Of a DNA stretch of 64,000 nucleotides, positions 59,506-64,000 are shown in pieces. Source of the stretch: Companilactobacillus sp. (GTDB taxonomy: Bacteria; Bacillota; Bacilli; Lactobacillales; Lactobacillaceae); assembly GCF_022484265.1 (NCBI RefSeq), contig NZ_JAKVLR010000001.1, positions 558,001-622,000 on the forward strand, in the 5' to 3' direction. How positions within the stretch are numbered: position 1 is the first letter of the stretch; each line of letters opens with the position of its first letter. A program made the position numbers and the translations under genes. The notes beneath the pieces were generated by a model, which was given only the letters and a program-made list of their open reading frames with translations, did no database searches and was not told the origin of the DNA.

Positions 59506-60138
59506 ATGTTCATTAACAATTTCACAAAAATCGATTCAAACAATGTATTTAAAATTATTATGAAAAAAAAAGCCTTGCCTGCACTCAACCACAGATTTCT
59601 ATGCTTCAATATTTATTGTGTTCTAAGTATTCTACTCATAATATTCAATTGTTTAGTCTTAAATGGCGCTGATAATGATAAATGGCAATTATTAGAGATT
59701 CAAATACCATTAACTGCAATTTTCCTTTTGATTTTATACATCATCCTCTTCAAAACCATAAAGAAAAAATTCATCGCCAGTCTCCCAATTGGATCAACCA
59801 TTCTTTTTATTGACAAACCACTTGATTTAAATAAAGCTTTACAAAATTACAATACAGACGATACACATCTAATAAAATTAGTAAATAATCTTAAAAAAGA
59901 TTCGAATGAACTACAAATTAACTGCTGGTTAAAAAATCCGGATCAACCAAAATATAAAACTATAATAGACACCGAAAAGTATTTTATTTTGATAGGACCG
60001 TCATCTTCAGCTAAAGAACGATTCTTGTATGAAAAATACAAGATTACTGTTATACAAAAAAACTTGAGCAATTCCGAAATTGTAGGCTCAGCAATTGAAC
60101 TTAGAACGTTGTTATATCAAGACATGGTAATCATTTGA
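59506..60138 (+). CDS. Two-helix membrane protein of unknown function
   Basis: 210 residues. Two helices (about 31-53 and 66-86) are followed by a cytoplasmic-looking domain (KKKFIASLPIGSTILFIDKPLDLNKAL ... TEKYFILIGPSSSAKERFLYEKYKITVIQK). No family recognised. The ribosome site AAAGG is rather far from this ATG; a later ATG near 59560 is possible. It ends 48 bases before the IS3 left end. Codon use is very A/T-rich, as in the surrounding accessory DNA. Confidence 0.55.
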   Translation: MFINNFTKIDSNNVFKIIMKKKALPALNHRFLCFNIYCVLSILLIIFNCLVLNGADNDKWQLLEIQIPLTAIFLLILYIILFKTIKKKFIASLPIGSTILFIDKPLDLNKALQNYNTDDTHLIKLVNNLKKDSNELQINCWLKNPDQPKYKTIIDTEKYFILIGPSSSAKERFLYEKYKITVIQKNLSNSEIVGSAIELRTLLYQDMVII

Positions 60139-60193
60139 CGCAGAAAACAATAAATAATTATACAAAAATCCCCTTCAAAAGTTTTTTGGAGCG

Positions 60194-60231
60194 CCCCATA
60201 AATGTTGGACATAAATCTAACATTTATGGGG
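60194..60231. repeat. Hairpin in the IS3 left end
   Basis: CCCCATAAATGTT (60194-60206) pairs perfectly with AACATTTATGGGG (60219-60231) around a 12-base loop, overlapping the left terminal repeat and lying just upstream of orfA. It could shield the element from outside transcription. Confidence 0.75.
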
Positions 60232-60239
60232 TATTTTTC

Positions 60240-60750
60240 ATGACTAAATATAGTTATCAATTCAAATTGAAAGTAGTTAAGGAATATCAAGAAGGAAGAA
60301 CATCTTATTCTGATTTGTCAGAAAAGTATTCGATGGATAAGTCTATTATTCGGGGGTGGGTTCGCCATTTCAAAATGAACGTCCCCTCGGGTCTCAATGT
60401 GAGAAGGAGTTATTTCAACTATACACAGGATTTCAAATTGTCCGTGGTAGGCTATTATCAAACGCATGACGTTGGTGCACTATTGTCGCTGCTCATTTTA
60501 ATATAACTAATAGTCAAGTTTTCAATTGGACATATAGATATAGAAAAGATGGTGTAGCTGGTCTTCGCACAAATGTCAGAGGAAGAAAGCCATGACTAAG
60601 AAAAGAAAAAAGTTATCTCCCACGAAGGAAGAAGCCTATAAACAAGAAATCATGGATTTAAAGAAGAAATAATACAATGCAGAAATGGATCATGAATTTT
60701 TAAAAACACTAAAGACCTTGAGGGAGAATGATCATCGAAACTCGAAATAG
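60240..60750 (+). pseudogene. IS3-family transposase orfA (frameshifted)
   Basis: It begins MTKYSYQFKLKVVKEYQEG at the ATG 60240, an IS150-type HTH (YSDLSEKYSMDKSIIRGWVRHFK). Near 60487 the frame shifts; the next frame continues AAHFNITNSQVFNWTYRYRKDGVAGL. A further shift at the GRKP/MTKKRKK junction (about 60592) and a TAA near 60672 interrupt the C-terminal leucine-zipper-like part that ends FLKTLKTLRENDHRNSK. Not functional. Confidence 0.85.
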
Positions 60751-61186
60751 CCCGAGTAATCCATAAGATGAGTGATGATCTTCTTAAAAAGTAAGGTCTT
60801 TCAAGGTCTACGTACTATGAACGTTTGAAGCATGATACAAGGCCCGACAAGTATAAATCAATAAAAAAATTCATAACAAAAAAATTTGAATCATCACGAC
60901 AAACGTATGATTATCGTAGGATGCATTTTGTGACCATTAAAGCTGGTTTTCCATATTGTGAGGAAACCATTGGTAAGTTGATGCGAGAGCTTGGTCTCAC
61001 AAAACATACGTCAACTTACCATTCATACAAAGGTACAGTTGGACGAATAGCTCTTAATTTCCTTAATCAAGACTTCAGTGCAATCAAACCGTTTACTGTT
61101 CTACATACAGATGTCTCACAGGTTAAGTTAACAGATGGAAGTGGGGATATATCTCAAGTATTGAAGATGAAACCAGTGGTGAGATA
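60751..61186 (+). pseudogene. IS3-family transposase orfB, left fragment
   Basis: The frame reads VIHKMSDDLLKK, a TAA, then GLSRSTYYERLKHDTRPDKY and on through the HTH_21-type region (RQTYDYRRMHF, MRELGL) to the first catalytic Asp in TVLHTDVSQVKL. A one-base deletion near 61141 (expected GSWGYISSIEDE) shifts the frame, and the gene is cut after SGEI by the IS110 insertion. The right part resumes at 62854. Confidence 0.82.
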
Positions 61187-61386
61187 TTTCTACCTTATGT
61201 CAAGGGTAAACAGCTATTTGATAGTATTTATAGTGATCTATTATTATTATTTCAAGTACATTAATTTAATTTGGAGTGTGAACTGGACCCAATTCAGTAT
61301 GCTATTTCTAAATTTGCGTACACCAAATAAACACAGCCATGTTTCTTTAAAAAAATGGCTATGATATGATGATTTTAGAAACTAGA

Positions 61387-62592
61387 TTAGTGTCTTGCGA
61401 GTGAAGCAATCTCATAATCATAGGTTTCGTTTTTCATTACAAAATGATAGATCGTTCTTATAAGACGACCCATCGCAGCTACTGCAATCTTCTTAGTCCC
61501 ATGCTGAGAAGGTTGCTTTTTCTTTTGGTAATAATCATTGATGTGATTGGATTGATATCGAGATGTTGAAACCATAGCCATTACTGCCTGGTAAAGTATT
61601 TTCCTTGCATAGGGATTACCGCGCTTACTGATCCTATCAGATGTTGTGTAATTACCAGACTCGTAATGTCTTAGGTCAATACCAACAAAAGCATTGATCT
61701 GGTTAGTTGTTTTGAATCTTCTGATATCGCCTAATTCGCCTATTTGTGAAACTGCGATAACGATGGAGATTCCAGGAATACTTCTTAGTACTTCTAGTTC
61801 TGGAAGTTTTTTAGCTAGTTTTTCCATTGATTTGATTATTTTGTTTTCCAATTGGCTTATCTCTAGCAATCTTGTCGCATGGTGTTTGACTTGTTCAATT
61901 ACCAATGAATCTATTGATACAGATGAAACAGCCTTATTCGAAAGTTCTACTAATTTCTTTGCGATATTAGTGCACGTCCCAACTCCAACATTGTTGCCGG
62001 AAAACTCATGTATCATTTCTGTTAGTTGCTCAACGCTGTATACGTCCACCATAGAAGGAATAGGGAACGTCTTTACGATGTTCCAATACATTGGACCTGT
62101 GGGATTTGAAAACAGCTGAGTGATATCCGGAAAAGTAATTTGCAAGATACGATGAAGGCGATTCTTTTCTTGAACAAGATCGCTTACTTGTTCTTGATAG
62201 AATCGACTTTCATCTTTTAGTTCAGAGTAAATAGGATCTTGAAGACGTGTCTTCTCACGATTTAACAGGAACTGTGTCTCGGCCAAATGAAAAGCATCAT
62301 TTTTGTCTGTTTTGTTCTTTCTAAGACCGTTCAGCTCAATACTTGCCTGCAATGGGTTTAACTGTGCATATGACAAGTGATGCGTCTGAAGGAAATAAGC
62401 TAATCTTCTAGAATAGACTCCTGTGGCTTCAAAAATAACTTCAGGTTCTACAAAACTATTTAGGGCTGATTCTAATCTTCCAAACCCGATAAGGTCATTG
62501 TTTATCTTAAATTCGCTGACTTTGTTTGAATCTACTAACACACAAATATTAGAAGTAGATTTACTGACATCGATTCCAAATACTGTTCTCAT
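61387..62592 (-). CDS. IS110-family DEDD transposase (bridge-RNA-guided recombinase type)
   Basis: 401 residues from the ATG at 62592 with GAGAG upstream, beginning MRTVFGIDVSKSTSNICVLVD. The RuvC-like DEDD residues are visible as Asp8 (GIDVSK), Glu55 (FEATGVY), Asp96 and Asp99 (KTDKNDA). A coiled-coil spacer is followed by the C-terminal Tnp domain (LRSIPGISIVIAV, INAFVGIDLRHYESG) with the serine region SDRISKRGNPYARKIL. The frame is intact, so the enzyme may be active. Confidence 0.95.
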   Translation of the reverse strand: MRTVFGIDVSKSTSNICVLVDSNKVSEFKINNDLIGFGRLESALNSFVEPEVIFEATGVYSRRLAYFLQTHHLSYAQLNPLQASIELNGLRKNKTDKNDAFHLAETQFLLNREKTRLQDPIYSELKDESRFYQEQVSDLVQEKNRLHRILQITFPDITQLFSNPTGPMYWNIVKTFPIPSMVDVYSVEQLTEMIHEFSGNNVGVGTCTNIAKKLVELSNKAVSSVSIDSLVIEQVKHHATRLLEISQLENKIIKSMEKLAKKLPELEVLRSIPGISIVIAVSQIGELGDIRRFKTTNQINAFVGIDLRHYESGNYTTSDRISKRGNPYARKILYQAVMAMVSTSRYQSNHINDYYQKKKQPSQHGTKKIAVAAMGRLIRTIYHFVMKNETYDYEIASLARH

Positions 62593-62680
62593 ATTATTCT
62601 CTCTTCTTGTAATTGTTGAGATGAAATCAATCTTTACTATGACCATCGTATTTAATTTTCTATACATGACCTATTGGCCG

Positions 62681-62844
62681 ACAGACTAAGAGTAGATTCT
62701 AATGATCTTAGTAAGATTGCCTGTTTGTCGTGCGGCATCAAGTGCCGATCTCACCAACGACATTCATCTCACATTCACTTTAACAAAAAAGTGAGTAAGC
62801 TGATTCTCCGTCGAGAATTAACTTACTCACCTAACTTAGTCTGT
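62681..62844 (-). ncRNA. Candidate IS110 bridge RNA in the left noncoding end
   Basis: Upstream of the transposase a perfect 10-bp inverted repeat (ACAGACTAAG at 62681-62690, CTTAGTCTGT at 62835-62844) encloses about 164 bases with three inner hairpins: GTGAGTAAG/CTTACTCAC at 62791-62830, CGGCA/TGCCG at 62733-62747 and ATCTTA/TAAGAT at 62705-62717. CTGTTTGTC occurs twice, exactly 120 bases apart. IS110-group elements encode a bridge RNA of similar size at this place. Folding and transcription are not tested. Confidence 0.5.
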
Positions 62845-62853
62845 TTGTCCGTC

Positions 62854-63240
62854 GCTATTAGCAATAGTCCCACTAAGAAACTTATTCGTAATACTAATAC
62901 ATTGATAGGACTCAAGACTAAACTATCAGCATCAATGAATCCGATAATTGATTCAGATCAAGGATGGCAATACCAAATGAAAGAATTTAGACAACAGTTA
63001 AAAGAACTGGGTATGACACAAAGTATTTCTAGAAAAGAAAATTGTCACGATAACGCACCAATAGAAAGTCACTTTAGTTTTCTTAAGAGAGAATGTTTGA
63101 ACAGATACAAGATTAAGAATATCAAGCAATTACGACATTTAGTTAATGATTATACAGATTGGTATAATAACGAGAGAATCTCACTAAACAAAAATGGCTT
63201 GACCCCTGTTGAATACAGAAATCAAGCCATAGCAGCTTAA
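62854..63240 (+). pseudogene. IS3-family transposase orfB, right fragment
   Basis: From AISNSPTKKLIRNTN it carries the second Asp in IIDSDQGWQYQM and the Glu in KENCHDNAPIESHFSFLKRE, then NDYTDWYNNERI and GLTPVEYRNQAIAA, the usual IS3 orfB end. It is the continuation of the left fragment at 60751-61186, separated by the IS110 insert. Confidence 0.85.
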
Positions 63241-63283
63241 GGAAAACACTAAATAAAATGTCTAACATTTTTAAGGCACTTCA

Positions 63284-64000
63284 TTTTAATTTTGGAGAAA
63301 TTTTTTATAAACACCAACAAGATAGATTTTTATATGTAAGTAGATTATAAAATTAATCCGAACTCTTAATTAAAAAACTCTTAGTAAGTGCCTTACAATG
63401 ATTAGTGGGCAAACAAACTATGAATAAAGACTTCTACAATAATCATAGCTCCCCCACCACAATTTGAACATGGAATAATAATCTAATTATTAATAAATGG
63501 CTGTTCCCATAATGGAATTACCAGAAGAATTTCCATTTCTAAACCAACTATTTACACTAAACCTAGTCGTTCCCATGGCACAAGCTAATACTGATTATAA
63601 GAGACGCACTGTGTATAACTGTTTTCTATCTGATGAACACAGAATTTTTTTGCCAAGAGCTACTTGCAATTAACAAGGTCTTCAGAAGAAACAGCTCTGA
63701 GCTTGTCTGTTGCATAAAATCAATATATAGTTAAATCTACCAAGGTGTTATCGATTTTGATCCTGGGCTATTGCCAGATAAGGCCAATCGAAAAAAACAT
63801 ATCCGAAATTCGTGGAACATTCAAAGTTTTCCAAACTATTGTGATTAGGCCAAACAGTATCAATAACCATTATAGTTTTGGCCATCGGTATGAGAACACC
63901 GTCTTCAGCGTCAAGAGGACAATCTAAGAACTGTCTAGCAACCATTATTGAATGCAAGACTGTTCTTTTGGGTTATCATGATAAATAATCGTACAAAGGA
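63284..64000. other. Right flank of the IS3 element, no supported gene
   Basis: AT-rich DNA. It holds the second copy of the 28-bp repeat (63340-63367). A minus-strand frame of 69 codons ending at 63748 (VFFDWPYLAIAQDQNR) has protein-like composition but begins with TTG, lacks a recognisable family and is overlapped by a plus-strand frame, so neither is called. Confidence 0.4.
63340..63367 (+). repeat. 28-bp dispersed repeat, copy 2
   Basis: It begins GTAGATTATAAAATTAATCC, the direct-repeat partner of 57932-57959, about 5.4 kb away and 57 bases beyond the IS3 right end. Confidence 0.65.

Larger units (their letters stand above)
61187..62853 (-). mobile_element. IS110-family element inserted in IS3 orfB
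   Basis: The boundaries are inferred from where the IS3 orfB reading breaks (SGEI at 61186) and resumes (AISNSPTKK at 62854), giving about 1.67 kb. It contains one intact DEDD transposase on the minus strand, about 260 bases of noncoding DNA upstream of it and about 200 downstream. No terminal inverted repeats are obvious, as expected for IS110. The 200-base right flank could include another IS fragment. Confidence 0.75.
60187..63283 (+). mobile_element. IS3-family (IS150-like) element, decayed and interrupted by an IS110 element
   Basis: Left end TGGAGCGCCCCATAAATG... and right end (reversed) TGAAGTGCCTTAAAAATG... form imperfect terminal inverted repeats of about 26 bp, ending in TGTTGGACAT and TGTTAGACAT. 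Inside are orfA and orfB of IS150 type with several inactivating changes, plus an IS110 element inserted in orfB. Flanking TTT(T) may be the target duplication, but the site is T-rich. Without the insert the element would be about 1.4 kb, normal for IS3. Confidence 0.88.

Noticed and set aside
60135..60239. Upstream extension of IS3 orfA beginning before the left inverted repeat
   Set aside because: The frame would start outside the element and cross its end; the family-like start is the ATG at 60240.
63745..63957. Overlapping open frames on both strands near the window end
   Set aside because: Neither has a clear ribosome site or a known family; the minus frame starts with TTG and is short. 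Left as uncalled.

Overview
The window is a low-GC Firmicute chromosome, almost certainly Lactobacillaceae. The dcw cluster, the mbl/murA/atp block, DUF2969, the 39-residue DUF4044 protein, MurT and the many AT-rich codons fit a lactobacillus. A Companilactobacillus-like organism is my best guess, but the genus cannot be proved from this window.

Region 1 (1-12655, minus strand) is the complete division and cell-wall cluster, read from right to left: mraZ, rsmH, ftsL, pbp2X, mraY, murD, murG, divIB, ftsA, ftsZ, sepF, ylmG, ylmH and the start of divIVA. Three 10-bp repeats ahead of mraZ look like its own operator. Region 2 (12.8-26.1 kb, mostly minus) holds a tiny DUF4044 membrane protein, the cell-shape and septum-placement genes mreB, mreC, mreD, minC and minD, then radC, folC, valS behind a T-box, thiI with its cysteine desulfurase, and ezrA. 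Region 3 (26.2-30.8 kb) has rpsD, a DUF1054 gene, rarA, a small membrane protein, a universal stress protein and an HTH/TPR regulator. Region 4 (30.9-46.8 kb, minus) carries a GcvH-like protein, rodA, DUF2969, yidD, epuA, mbl, murA, the F1Fo ATP synthase operon (atpBEFHAGDC), upp, a Sua5/YwlC protein, prmC, prfA and tdk. Region 5 (46.9-54.0 kb) has murT without an adjacent gatD, a class-C-like serine hydrolase, a heterodimeric ABC exporter with one degenerate ATP site, and a CPBP-family membrane protein.

Region 6 (54.07-64.0 kb) is accessory DNA that begins immediately after an unusual tRNA-Glu(CTC). It contains a probable small RNA, a divergent DUF3800/AbiH pair (a candidate phage-defence locus), a frameshifted lipoprotein gene, an unrecognised two-helix membrane protein, and a decayed IS3-family (IS150-like) element interrupted by an intact IS110-family element. 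The noncoding left part of the IS110 element folds into a structured block that is a good bridge-RNA candidate. Long AT-rich gaps hold gene and IS remnants.

The backbone genes form one theme: septum assembly (FtsZ, FtsA, SepF, EzrA, DivIB, FtsL, Pbp2X), septum placement (MinC, MinD, DivIVA with no MinE), elongation (MreB, Mbl, MreC, MreD, RodA), precursor synthesis (MurA, MurD, MraY, MurG, MurT) and energy supply. Novelty is concentrated downstream of 54 kb. All coordinates, motifs and hairpins were read by eye; no search or folding program was run.
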